DNA from: Myxococcales bacterium
Lineage (GTDB): Bacteria > Myxococcota_A > Polyangia > Polyangiales > Polyangiaceae
Direction of reading: 5' to 3'
DNA length: 64,000 nt
Assembly: GCA_016703425.1 (NCBI GenBank)
Contig: JADJCA010000009.1
Span: 434,001 to 498,000 of the forward strand
The position numbers were made by a program, and so were the translations under genes. A model generated the notes under the pieces. That model searched no databases. It was not told the DNA's origin and saw only the letters and a list, made by a program, of their open reading frames with translations. Shown here piece by piece: positions 31,717-40,480 of the stretch. Numbering within the stretch: the stretch's first letter is position 1; each line of letters opens with the position of its first letter.

Positions 31717-33842
31717 ATGAGCTTCCCCCTCAACCCCGCCCAGAAGCAGGCCGTCGAACACCAATTCGGCCCCTTGCTCGTCCTCGCGGGCGCTGGCTCA
31801 GGAAAACGCGCGTCATCACGCAGCGCATCGTGCGGCTCGTCGAGCGAGGCGTTCCGGAGGGCGCGATTTGCGCGCTCACGTTCACCAACAAGGCCGCCGG
31901 CGAGATGGCGGAGCGCATCTCCCACGCGCTCGGCAAGGGTGCGCCTCGAAAGGGCAAGGCGCCTGCGAGCCGCCGCGGCGGGGCGACCAGCCTCGGCGCC
32001 CGGCCCATGACCATCTCCACCTTTCACTCCTTCGGCCTCATGGTCCTCGGCGAAGAGCGGCGAAAAGCGAAGCAGCCCTTCACGATCTTCGATCAGGGCG
32101 ACTGCCTCGCCGCGCTTAAGGAGGTCATGCGCACCATCGACGGCGGCCGCCGCTTCGACGTGCCGGCGATCATGGCGCGCATCTCCAACGCCAAGAACGC
32201 CTTCCAGGCGCCGGAGGACTTGCCCGACTCGGACGATCCCTACGAGGAGATCACCAAGATCGTCTATCCGCGCTACCAGGCGGCTCTTCGCGCCTTCTCG
32301 GCCTACGACTTCGACGATCTCGTGTGCGAGGTGGCGCGCGTCTGGAAAGAGCGGCCCGACGTCTTGAAACGATGGCAGGAGCGGTTTCACTTCTTGCTCG
32401 TCGACGAGTACCAAGACACGAACCGCGCGCAGCTCGAGCTTTTGCGGCTCCTCGCGCAAGGCCACAAGAACATCTGCGTCGTCGGCGACGACGACCAGTC
32501 GATCTACGCGTGGCGCGGCGCCGACGTCCGCAACATCCTCGACTTCGAAGAGCACTTCGCCGGCGCCACGGTGGTGAAGCTCGAACAGAACTATCGCTCC
32601 GTGAAGCCCATCATCTCGGTGGCCAACGCGGTCATCGCGAAGCGCGTCGACGTGCGGCATCGCAAGGTCCTGTTCACTGACAAGGACAGCAACACGAAGG
32701 TCTTGCTCGGCGCCGCGCCATCGCCCGACGCCGAGGCCGCGTACGTGGTGCGCGAGCTCAAGCGAAAGATCCGCGACGAGGGCATGCGGCCGAAGCAGGC
32801 CGCCGTGCTCTACCGCTCCAACGGGCAAGCCAAGCTCCTCGAAGAGCAGCTCCGCAGCGAAGGCGTCCCCTACCGGCTCGTCGGCGGACAACAGTTCTTC
32901 GAGCGCAAAGAGGTCAAGGATGTCCTCTCGTACTTGAAGCTCGCGCTGAACCGAACCGACGAGATCAGTCTGCGGCGCGTCATCAACACGCCGGCCCGCG
33001 GCGTCGGTGAGACGAGCCTCGAGCGGCTCGCGCTTCAAGCGACGGCGCGCGGTTGGTCCTTGTGGCAAGCCGTCGAGCGCGTCGACGGCATCGACGGCAT
33101 CTCCGACGCGGCTCGCGCCGGCTGCAAAGACTTGGAGCGCGTCGTCGGCGATCTGAGGCGGCGCCTCCTCGTCGAGCGCGCGAGCGTCGCCGAAGCGACG
33201 CGGGAGCTCACGACGCGCATCGGCCTCAGGCGCGACATCGACGCCAGCTCACCGACGACCGACGCGGCAGCGCGCCGGTGGGGCAACGTCGAGAGCTTGC
33301 TCGGCACCTTCACCAGGCGCGACACCCGCGAAGGCGAACGGGGCAAAGATCCCGTCGACGACCTGGCCGCATTCGTCCACGCGCTCACGCTGAAGTTCGA
33401 TGACGAGGCGGAAGACGAAAACGACGGCGATATGGTCACGCTCTCGACGCTCCACGGCTCGAAGGGCCTCGAGTTCGACGTCGTCTACCTCGTTGGCTGC
33501 GAAGAGGGCTACCTCCCGCACCAACGCACCCTCGATCCGCGCGCCAACGACGCGAGCGCTCCCGCCGGGCCCGGCGTGCAAGCGCCGTCGGACGTGGAGG
33601 AAGAGCGCCGCCTCTTCTACGTGGGCGTGACGCGAGCGCGCAGCGAGCTCATCTTGACGCGCTGCAAGCACCGGATGATGCGCGGCAAGCCGCTGCCGCG
33701 GACCCCGAGCCGCTTTCTGCAGGACATTCCTGCCGCGGAGCTCGTCGAGTTCGAGATTCGCGATCAGCCAGCGATGGACGTCACGCAGATGGCTGCGCAG
33801 GCCAACGCGCTGTTGGCGGCGCTCGACGCGCTCGGGAAGTAG
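31717..33842 (+). pseudogene. UvrD/PcrA/Rep-type superfamily 1 helicase, frame broken in Walker A
   Basis: An ATP-dependent 3'-5' DNA helicase of about 708 residues if the frame is repaired. The start at 31717 encodes FPLNPAQKQAVEHQFGPLL and then LAGAGSGK. The expected Thr is lost because the AAAA run at 31803-31806 is one A short. Inserting one A restores GKTRVITQRI and joins the long downstream frame. Later motifs are intact: LTFTNKAAGEMAERI (Ia), VDEYQDTNRAQ (II), VGDDDQSIYAWRGAD (III), QNYRS (IV), STLHGSKGLEFDVVY (V) and FYVGVTRARSELIL (VI). Because every other motif is preserved, a sequencing indel or a very recent mutation is likely. If the lesion is real the helicase would be inactive. 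Confidence 0.85.
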
Positions 33843-33920
33843 CGCGCGGCCGACGTTCTGGTGTTGGCTCTGCCACGCCGACGTTTCCCGCGGCGCGCGG
33901 GCCTCTGCTACCTTCGGCCC

Positions 33921-34442
33921 ATGGCGCAAGTGATCCTCTCGGCCATCGGCCGCGACCGGCCCGGGCTCGTTGGTGACTTTACGAAGCTGCTCGTCGACCG
34001 CGGCCTCTCCATCGCCGACGCGCGCATGGTCAACCTGAGCGGGCAGTTCGCGATGATCGTCCTCGTCTCGGGCGAAGAGGCCGCGGCGCGCGCGCTGCGC
34101 GACGAGTTGCCGCCGCATGCGCAGCGCATGGGCCTCGCGCTCACCTTCGCGAGCGAGGCCGAAGGCTGGAAGCCGACGGCCGGCCTCCCCTTCAAGCTGC
34201 GCGTCTACTCGCTCGACCAGCCGGGCATCGTGCACAAGGTGAGCAGCCTCTTGCAGAGGCACGCCGTCAACATCGAAGAGCTCGAGAGCCGCCTCGAGTC
34301 GGCGCCCTTCGCCGGCGGGCCGCTCTTCACCGTCGAGATGCGCGTCACGGTGCCCAAGAACGTGCCGCTCCGCGCGCTCCGCGGCGAGCTCGAGCAGGCC
34401 TGCGCTGACATCAACTGCGACGTCGACCTCGAGCCGGTGTAG
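33921..34442 (+). CDS. double ACT-domain protein (GcvR-like)
   Basis: A 173-residue protein with two ACT domains. The first begins VILSAIGRDRPGLVGDFTKL and the second LRVYSLDQPGIVHKVSSLLQ followed by NIEELESR. The layout matches GcvR-type regulators, which sense glycine or other amino acids and modulate transcription through a partner. The ATG at 33921 gives the family's usual short N-terminus. It lies 79 bases after the helicase gene and 11 bases before a hydrolase gene. The ligand is not predictable from sequence. Confidence 0.82.
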   Translation: MAQVILSAIGRDRPGLVGDFTKLLVDRGLSIADARMVNLSGQFAMIVLVSGEEAAARALRDELPPHAQRMGLALTFASEAEGWKPTAGLPFKLRVYSLDQPGIVHKVSSLLQRHAVNIEELESRLESAPFAGGPLFTVEMRVTVPKNVPLRALRGELEQACADINCDVDLEPV

Positions 34443-34453
34443 GCGAGAACGCC

Positions 34454-35158
34454 GTGCCGCGCGTCAAAGAGCTTCCGCCCGTTCCCGACAAACCCGTCGT
34501 TTCACCGCCGGCGTGGGTCACCGGCGAGGAGCACGTCACGCTGCCCGGGCTCTCCGGCGAGCCGTCGCTCGAGGCCGCGGTGCGCGTCCCTGCCGGCGCC
34601 GAGCGCGTCGTCGTCCTCGCGCATCCGCACCCGCTCTACGGCGGCACGATGCACAGCGCGGTGGTGCTCGCGATCGCGAAGGTGCTCGCGGAGAAGTCAG
34701 GCGAGCGCGTGGGCACGGTGCGCTTCAACTACCGCGGCGTGGGGACCAGTGAAGGCGCTTACGGCAAGGGCGTGGGCGAAGTGGAAGACGTGCGGGCGGC
34801 CATCCACGAGGCACGGCGTCGTGCACCGTCGGCGAAGCTCTCCGCGTGCGGATACTCCTTCGGGACGTGGGTCACGCTGCGCGCGGCCGCGGCGGAGCAC
34901 GAGGCCCGCGACATCGATCGCGTCGTCTTGGTGGCGCCGGCGGTGCGCGTCTTCAAGTTCGTGATCGAAGACGCGCGCGGGGTCGCGGCGCCGATCGCGA
35001 TCTTCGTTGGCGACGACGACGAGTTTTGCGACGTGGCCGAGGCCGAGGAGCTCGCCACGACCATCGGTGCCGCGCTCACGGTGCTGCCAGGCAGCGATCA
35101 CTACTTCCTGAAGTCGCGCCGCCGCCTCGCCGAACTGGTGCTCCCGGCTCTCGTCTGA
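34454..35158 (+). CDS. alpha/beta-hydrolase family protein
   Basis: A 234-residue serine hydrolase of the small alpha/beta hydrolase group (COG2945-like). HPHPLYGGTMHSAVV forms the oxyanion region near residue 57. RFNYRGVGTSEG lies near 95. GYSFG carries the nucleophile Ser near 133. GDDDEFC probably provides the acid and GSDHYF the catalytic His. The GTG at 34454 follows GCGAGAAC with a weak ribosome site. Substrate unknown. It is probably co-transcribed with the ACT protein. Confidence 0.82.
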   Translation: MPRVKELPPVPDKPVVSPPAWVTGEEHVTLPGLSGEPSLEAAVRVPAGAERVVVLAHPHPLYGGTMHSAVVLAIAKVLAEKSGERVGTVRFNYRGVGTSEGAYGKGVGEVEDVRAAIHEARRRAPSAKLSACGYSFGTWVTLRAAAAEHEARDIDRVVLVAPAVRVFKFVIEDARGVAAPIAIFVGDDDEFCDVAEAEELATTIGAALTVLPGSDHYFLKSRRRLAELVLPALV

Positions 35159-35174
35159 CGTCAGCGCCGTCGCT

Positions 35175-36269
35175 TCAGCGAGGCGCGGTGATCGGCGCGA
35201 AGCCCAGTACAACCACGATCCGCTCGGGGCGCATCGTGTTCCATGTCGAGAAGACGAAGTCGCCGGTGAGCGGATCGAAGAACGCGCCTTCGGCGCCCGA
35301 GAGGCCCGTCAAGAACGTCTTCCGCGTCGCGAGGATGGGATCGCCGTCGGAGGCCACCTCGTAGGTCGCCACGCCATTTTTGCTCCACTCGGACATGACC
35401 ATGCTCGGAGGGCCGAAGAGCGGCGAGCCCTGCGGCACGTAGGCGAAGCCCTCGGGACCGCCGGGGACCGTGAGCCGGTAGTCGGCCTTCGTGACGTCCT
35501 CCACGCGGCCGCTGCCATCGAGCTTGAAGGTCGCGTCGTAGAAGCTCCCGCCTTCCCAGGTGACGAGCTTCAAGCGACCCGCGCCGGGAAAGCCCGTGGG
35601 GACGAAGTTCAGCGCGGCGAGCGCTTCCGCCACGCCCAGCGTCACGCCGTGGATGCTCTTGCTCGGGCCGCTCGCGCCGGGCTGGATGAGGCCCAACATG
35701 CCGTTGGTGCTTTGCCGCACCGTTTCGTCCATGGGCCACGCGGCGAAGAGCAACGTGCCACCGGGACCGTAGACGAGCCCGCCATCGATGTAGTCGGCGG
35801 CGTGTTTCTTCTTCGCGGGGCCGGCGAAGCCGACGATGTGCTTGCACGCGCTGCGAATGACGGGAACTTCATAGACGCCCGCGCCCGCGTAGTTGGCGTT
35901 GCCGCCTACGAGGAGCGTGTTGTCATCGCCGGCCTTGAGGACGATGCCGCCGTATTTCGCGTTCGGCAGACCCGGGATCTCACCGAGGTCGAAGGCCGTG
36001 TATTTGGATGCGTAGGCCGCGTCGATGGTGATGTCAGAGGCCTTGGTGCCGGGCTGGCCGCCTTGGCAACCGGCGGGCTGGCCGCCCGTCGGTGCGGCGT
36101 CGGCTTCGAAGCCCACGCCGTTCGCGCCGCCGGGTCCAGAGCCCGCGCCGGCGTCCGCGTTCGCCTGAACGCCCGAGGGCCGGGCATCGCTGCCGCACCC
36201 CGTCGCACCGAGCAGCGCACCAAGGAGGCCAACGACAAGGGGCGAGAGCGGCGTTTTGGAGGTGCGCAT
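35175..36269 (-). CDS. secreted lipoprotein with beta-propeller-like body
   Basis: A 364-residue protein. The lipoprotein signal LLGALLGATGC (Cys about residue 25) is followed by an Ala/Gly/Asp-rich linker. Repeated beta segments end in G-G-L/T-L-L-F-type strands (YIDGGLVYGPGGTLLFAAW, VPGGPEGFAYVPQGSPLF), which suggests a propeller-like fold. There are few Cys and no catalytic motif. It converges closely on the hydrolase gene (16 bases). Surface location is inferred from the signal. Confidence 0.72.
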   Translation of the reverse strand: MRTSKTPLSPLVVGLLGALLGATGCGSDARPSGVQANADAGAGSGPGGANGVGFEADAAPTGGQPAGCQGGQPGTKASDITIDAAYASKYTAFDLGEIPGLPNAKYGGIVLKAGDDNTLLVGGNANYAGAGVYEVPVIRSACKHIVGFAGPAKKKHAADYIDGGLVYGPGGTLLFAAWPMDETVRQSTNGMLGLIQPGASGPSKSIHGVTLGVAEALAALNFVPTGFPGAGRLKLVTWEGGSFYDATFKLDGSGRVEDVTKADYRLTVPGGPEGFAYVPQGSPLFGPPSMVMSEWSKNGVATYEVASDGDPILATRKTFLTGLSGAEGAFFDPLTGDFVFSTWNTMRPERIVVVLGFAPITAPR

Positions 36270-36424
36270 GTGGCGTTTTTCTTCCGCGCGAACGCGGCTC
36301 CGTCAAGGCATCCGTAAATGACTACCGGTCCGGGACGAATTAGGCCTCGCTGCGGCGTTCGCCGCCACCGCCAAAGGCGCCTGGACCGGGCCCGATGGCC
36401 CGCCACGCGGTCGGGAGCGGCGGC

Positions 36425-37228
36425 TCACGCGAGGGCGCGGCGGCGTGTTACGCGAGCGCGCTGGTACGCGCTCGGCAGAACGCCCAGCTCGCGGCGAAAG
36501 GCTCGCGCGAAGCGTCCCGGATCGGCAAAACCCGAGTCGATGGCCGCGACGGTGACCGGCGTGCCGCGCTCCAGCAGTGTCGCCGCGTGAGTCAGACGAA
36601 GTCGCTGGAGGTACTCGTAGGGCGAGCGACCCGTCGCTTCCCGAAACCGGCGGCTGAAGTGGAAGCGGCTCATGCCGACTTGCTTCGCGATCGTGCCGAC
36701 GTCGAGCGGTTCGGCGAGGCTACTCTTCATGAGCTCGACGGCGGCGCGCATCGAGGCGCTGAGCGGTGCCTCGGCCGCCGGCGAAGGAAGTCGCCGCCAG
36801 AGCGACAGCAGCAGCGCCTCCACCATGCACTCGACGATCTGCGGGTCGGTATCTTCCGCTCGCGCCTCCTCCTCGAGCGCCAGCAAGAGGTGCCCGAGCG
36901 ACGCCGTGTCGGCGACCAAGGCAAAGGGCTCGGCCGCGAACCGAGGCGAGCGTCCTGCGCCCTCGGCAACGCGGTCGACGAACGCAGCGTCGAGCTCGAG
37001 CGCCGTGCAACGAACGTCCGGCGACACGAAGCTCGTGACGTGCTCCGTCTGCGCGTTGACCGCGATGAGCTGCCCCGGCTTGGCCTCGAGGAGCGCGCTT
37101 CCCATCTTGTAGTCGAGGCCTCCGGCGCGAGTCCACGCCACCTCGACGCCATGATGGGCGGAGTTCTTCCCGAAAAGGACGCCGCCCGCGAGCACGCCTC
37201 GCCAGGACCGGAGCGCGACGGGCCCCAT
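36425..37228 (-). CDS. AraC-family transcriptional regulator
   Basis: A 267-residue regulator. Residues 1-150 form a cupin-like sensing domain (GLDYKMGSALLEAKPGQLIA). The last 100 residues hold two helix-turn-helix units: EPLDVGTIAKQVGMSRFHFS and TPVTVAAIDSGFADPGRFAR, then LGVLPSAYQ. The ATG at 37228 was chosen because the long frame above it overlaps the divergent protease gene; an upstream start is not excluded. A pair of 10-bp direct repeats spaced 21 bp apart lies in the divergent gap and is a plausible target. Confidence 0.85.
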   Translation of the reverse strand: MGPVALRSWRGVLAGGVLFGKNSAHHGVEVAWTRAGGLDYKMGSALLEAKPGQLIAVNAQTEHVTSFVSPDVRCTALELDAAFVDRVAEGAGRSPRFAAEPFALVADTASLGHLLLALEEEARAEDTDPQIVECMVEALLLSLWRRLPSPAAEAPLSASMRAAVELMKSSLAEPLDVGTIAKQVGMSRFHFSRRFREATGRSPYEYLQRLRLTHAATLLERGTPVTVAAIDSGFADPGRFARAFRRELGVLPSAYQRARVTRRRALA

Positions 37229-37354
37229 GCGGCGAGCCTCGCAGGAAAGCGACCCAAGCTGAAAGCGACTGCGCTCCACACCCTCGATGTGGCACTTGCC
37301 ATGCCAAGGGCAATCTCCGGCGCATTTCGACTGAACGCCTCCACACCGTGCGCT

Positions 37355-37385
37355 TTCGCACGATCCACCGATCGCTTCGCACGAT
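37355..37385. promoter_or_regulatory. tandem half-sites, probable AraC-type operator
   Basis: The 10-mer TTCGCACGAT occurs at 37355-37364 and again at 37376-37385, a 21-bp (two helical turns) spacing typical for AraC-family binding. The first copy overlaps a small palindrome, CGTGCGCTTTCGCACG, at 37347-37362. The second copy ends 41 bases before the protease ATG. The location between the regulator and the divergent protease gene supports a regulatory role. Confidence 0.5.
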
Positions 37386-37426
37386 TCGCCAAGCCCGAGG
37401 GCGCCCCGAAGGCCTACCCAAGGCGC

Positions 37427-38614
37427 ATGAAGCACACGCTCCTCTTCCTCGTCAGCGTTGGGTTCTTGGCCTGCAGCAGCAGCGAGGCAGTCGCACCGTC
37501 GCCAACCATCGTGCCCGAAGCAGCGCCTCCCCCCGCGCCGTTGGCAAAGGCCGCCTGCCCCGAAGGCGTTGCGTTCCGCGATCTCAGCGGGAAGGTGGTC
37601 GTAGACGTAGAGGTCAACGGCGAAGGCCCCTACACCTTCCTCCTCGACACCGGCGCCCCCCAATCGGTGCTCGGCAAGAAGCTCGCGGCGAGCGACGAGG
37701 TCACGCTCAAGGCGCTCGGCATCACGACCAAATTGGCCCGGGTGAGCTCGGCCGACATGGCGCAATACAAGCTGCCCGTCGATGGTGTTCTCGGCATGGA
37801 CTTCGTTGGGAAGTCGTTCTTGACGCTCGACTACCCGCGCAAGCGCGTGTGGCTCGCCGAGGGCCGCGAAGAGGACAACCTCGCTGCGTGCGGGCACGTC
37901 GGCCCCGCAGAAGACGTTCCGTACCTCCGAAAGCACTACTTCTTCGTCAAGGGCGCAGCCGAGTCCCTCGAGGGATGGCTGCTCGTGGATTCGGGAGCCT
38001 CGCTCGGCGTGCTCATGGCCTCAGCGTTCACAACGCTCGACGCGGCGGCTCCGCGGGCGTCCTTGCCTGGCTTCTTCACGCCGTCGGGCATCGGCGAATT
38101 TTGGGCTCGCTTGTCAACGGTCGGCTCGTTGCGCGTCGGCTCCCTCGACTTGCGCTCGGTGGTGGTCCGGACGGCCGACGACGGGCTCATCGAGACGCCG
38201 TCGTTCCCTGACCAGAAGCCCTTCCTGGGCGTCTACCCGAGCGACGCGCTGAAGAGCCTGATGGTGACGTTCGATCAGGACAAGAGCGTCGTGCGACTCG
38301 CCCCAGCGCGCGACCGCAAGGTCGAGGCGCCGACCAAGTACTTCACGTACGGCATCGGCCTCGGCGATACGTTCGAGACGCAGACGCAGGTCCTCCAGGT
38401 CCTCCCGGGAAGCGCGGCAAGCGCGGCCGGCGTGGCCGTCGGCGACGAGGTCGTGGCCGTCGGGTCGGCGACCCTGGCCAAGCTCGATCCCTACGAGCGA
38501 CCGTGGACGCTGCTGGCGAAGACGGAGGGCGCGAAGACCCGAGTGACGCTGCGCCGCGGCACGGAAGAGCGCACCGTCGAACTCGACGCCCGCGATCTGT
38601 TGCGCTCGCCGTAG
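37427..38614 (+). CDS. retropepsin-like aspartyl protease lipoprotein with C-terminal PDZ domain
   Basis: A 395-residue protein. A short lipoprotein signal (LFLVSVGFLAC, Cys about residue 15) is followed by a Pro-rich linker. Two aspartyl-protease-like units follow: FLLDTGAPQSVLG near residue 72 and LLVDSGASLGVLM near 188. Each carries the D-T/S-G catalytic triad. A PDZ domain is at about 310-380 (VLQVLPGSAASAAGVAVGDEVVAVG). The start at 37427 gives the signal peptide; the much longer frame upstream is antisense to the regulator and was rejected. Likely a periplasmic or surface protease controlled by the divergent AraC-type regulator. Confidence 0.85.
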   Translation: MKHTLLFLVSVGFLACSSSEAVAPSPTIVPEAAPPPAPLAKAACPEGVAFRDLSGKVVVDVEVNGEGPYTFLLDTGAPQSVLGKKLAASDEVTLKALGITTKLARVSSADMAQYKLPVDGVLGMDFVGKSFLTLDYPRKRVWLAEGREEDNLAACGHVGPAEDVPYLRKHYFFVKGAAESLEGWLLVDSGASLGVLMASAFTTLDAAAPRASLPGFFTPSGIGEFWARLSTVGSLRVGSLDLRSVVVRTADDGLIETPSFPDQKPFLGVYPSDALKSLMVTFDQDKSVVRLAPARDRKVEAPTKYFTYGIGLGDTFETQTQVLQVLPGSAASAAGVAVGDEVVAVGSATLAKLDPYERPWTLLAKTEGAKTRVTLRRGTEERTVELDARDLLRSP

Positions 38615-38636
38615 CGGTCTCGCGCCAATCTTCCCT

Positions 38637-40409
38637 TCACTTCCCGAAGATCTCTTCCTCCACGAGCGAGGGCGCGACGGTGCCCTTCGTCAGCACCTCT
38701 TCGTGAAACTTCTTCAGCGAGAACGCCTTACCGTCGCGCGCCTTGACCCGCTCGCGGAGCGCGAAGAGCTTCTCGCGTCCAATCAAATAGGCGAGCGGCT
38801 GCGTCGGCGTCATCGTGTAGCGCTTCACCTCGCTCATCGCGAGTTCGCGCTCAAGACCCACTTCATCGGTGAGCGTTTTCACCGCCTGCTCAAACGTCAT
38901 GTTCTTCGTGTGAAGGCCGATGTCGATCATGACGCGCGCCGAGCGAACAAGCGTCCAGACGAGCTGCATGAGCCGCTCCTCGTCCTTGTAGTAGCCAAGC
39001 TCGCTCATGAGCTCTTCGGTGTAGAGCGCCCAGCCCTCGGAGAAGATGCTAGGGCCCGTGGCCTTGCGGATCGTCGACGGATGCAGTCGCGCAAAGGACA
39101 GCTGCAGGTGATGCCCCGGATACGCCTCGTGCACGACGGTGTCGACGATGTCGCCGTAGTCGTTCTCGCGGAGCATCTGCTCCTTCTGCGCGCGCGTCAT
39201 GGTCTTGTCGACGGGCGTCACGAAGAACAGGCCCTTGGTCTGACTCGCGAAAGGTGGCGGTTGGTCGTACGCCGCCGAAACGGTGCTCCGCTGAAAGGGC
39301 GGCGTATCCATGACGTCGCACTGATCGCCGGGCGGCATCGCGACCACGTCTTTGTCGACGAGGAACTTGCGCGCCCTCGCCATCTCCTTGCGATACGCCG
39401 GCAAGAGCTCGGCGGCGCTCGGGTGTTTGCCCTTCACGCGGCGCACCACGACTTGCCATCCGCCTTCCTTGGGCACCTCGGGATCGATGCGATGCGCGAC
39501 CTCCTCGAGCTTCTGGACGGTCTCGCCGAAGACGCGGATGCCGATGGTCAAGAGCGCGTCGGCGTCTTCCGCGAGGAAGTATTGCTCCTTGAGCATCCAA
39601 TCGAAAAACTCGCGACCCGACGCGAACTCGCCACCGCTCGGAGCGCTGGGCTTCACGTCCTTCTCGAGGAACGTCTTCCACTCGGCGTAGGCGTCGCGGG
39701 CCCCCTTGAGCGCCGCAGCGATGCGCGGCTTCTCGCTCGGGAGCGCCTTCTCCAAGAAGGGACGCATGGTGTCGAAGAACTCCTTGGCGCCGCCCGCCGA
39801 TTCGATGCCGACCTGAACCCAGACGGCCGGCGGCTCCTTCAAGACGCCACGCGCCTCCTTGAGCGACGCGGGGATCGCTTCGATGCGCGCGAGCGCGTTC
39901 TTGGCGCGCTCCGCCGCCGGCGCGTAGTCGCGCGCGGTCATCTGGAAGAGCGCCTGCATCGGCTCCGAGTAGAAATCGGGCCGGCGCGCCCAGGGTCGCT
40001 GCTCCTTGCGAAAGCGAGCGTCGACGACGAGGGCGCTCCGCAAGATCCGGAGGTCGATGCTCGCCGCGCGTGAGAGCGTGGCGCCGGCGAAGCGCTGCGC
40101 CACGTCCGCGGCCATGGCCATCTGCCGGTCGATGATCTTCTGTTGGCCGACGGCGCTGCGGTCCTCAAGGCGGTCGTCGGCGTCGTGAATGCCCAGCTCG
40201 CTGGCGGCCTCAGGCCGCAGCTCGAGCAAGAGATCGAGGTAGGCCTTGCTAGCCTTGGCCACGTCCTCGTCGCCGAGTGTCGATGCGGGCGCGGCGGTTG
40301 GAAGAGGAGCGGCTGCGTCCGGCCCCGGCAGAACGGGAGTCACCGAAGGCGCCCCGCAGGCGAGCGACGCAGCGACGGAACCGATGAGGAAGAGACGGGC
40401 GGCCTTCAT
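38637..40409 (-). CDS. DUF885-family (M32-like) lipoprotein, probable metallopeptidase
   Basis: A 590-residue protein with a lipoprotein signal (FLIGSVAASLAC, Cys about residue 18). DUF885 features include YLDLLLELRPEAASELGIHD near the N-terminus, HEAYPGHHLQLSFARLHP near residue 423 (a zinc-binding His-rich motif), FSEGWALYTEELM, and PTQPLAYLIGREKLFALRER near the C-terminus. The family is predicted to be peptidases. Extracytoplasmic location follows from the signal. It converges on the aspartyl protease gene with a 22-base gap. Confidence 0.88.
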   Translation of the reverse strand: MKAARLFLIGSVAASLACGAPSVTPVLPGPDAAAPLPTAAPASTLGDEDVAKASKAYLDLLLELRPEAASELGIHDADDRLEDRSAVGQQKIIDRQMAMAADVAQRFAGATLSRAASIDLRILRSALVVDARFRKEQRPWARRPDFYSEPMQALFQMTARDYAPAAERAKNALARIEAIPASLKEARGVLKEPPAVWVQVGIESAGGAKEFFDTMRPFLEKALPSEKPRIAAALKGARDAYAEWKTFLEKDVKPSAPSGGEFASGREFFDWMLKEQYFLAEDADALLTIGIRVFGETVQKLEEVAHRIDPEVPKEGGWQVVVRRVKGKHPSAAELLPAYRKEMARARKFLVDKDVVAMPPGDQCDVMDTPPFQRSTVSAAYDQPPPFASQTKGLFFVTPVDKTMTRAQKEQMLRENDYGDIVDTVVHEAYPGHHLQLSFARLHPSTIRKATGPSIFSEGWALYTEELMSELGYYKDEERLMQLVWTLVRSARVMIDIGLHTKNMTFEQAVKTLTDEVGLERELAMSEVKRYTMTPTQPLAYLIGREKLFALRERVKARDGKAFSLKKFHEEVLTKGTVAPSLVEEEIFGK

Positions 40410-40480
40410 GGGGCCGCGAGCCTAGACCGATTTCGGGTCGACGGGGTCGCCGCCTTCTGTCGGCCCGCGCGCGACGTGGC

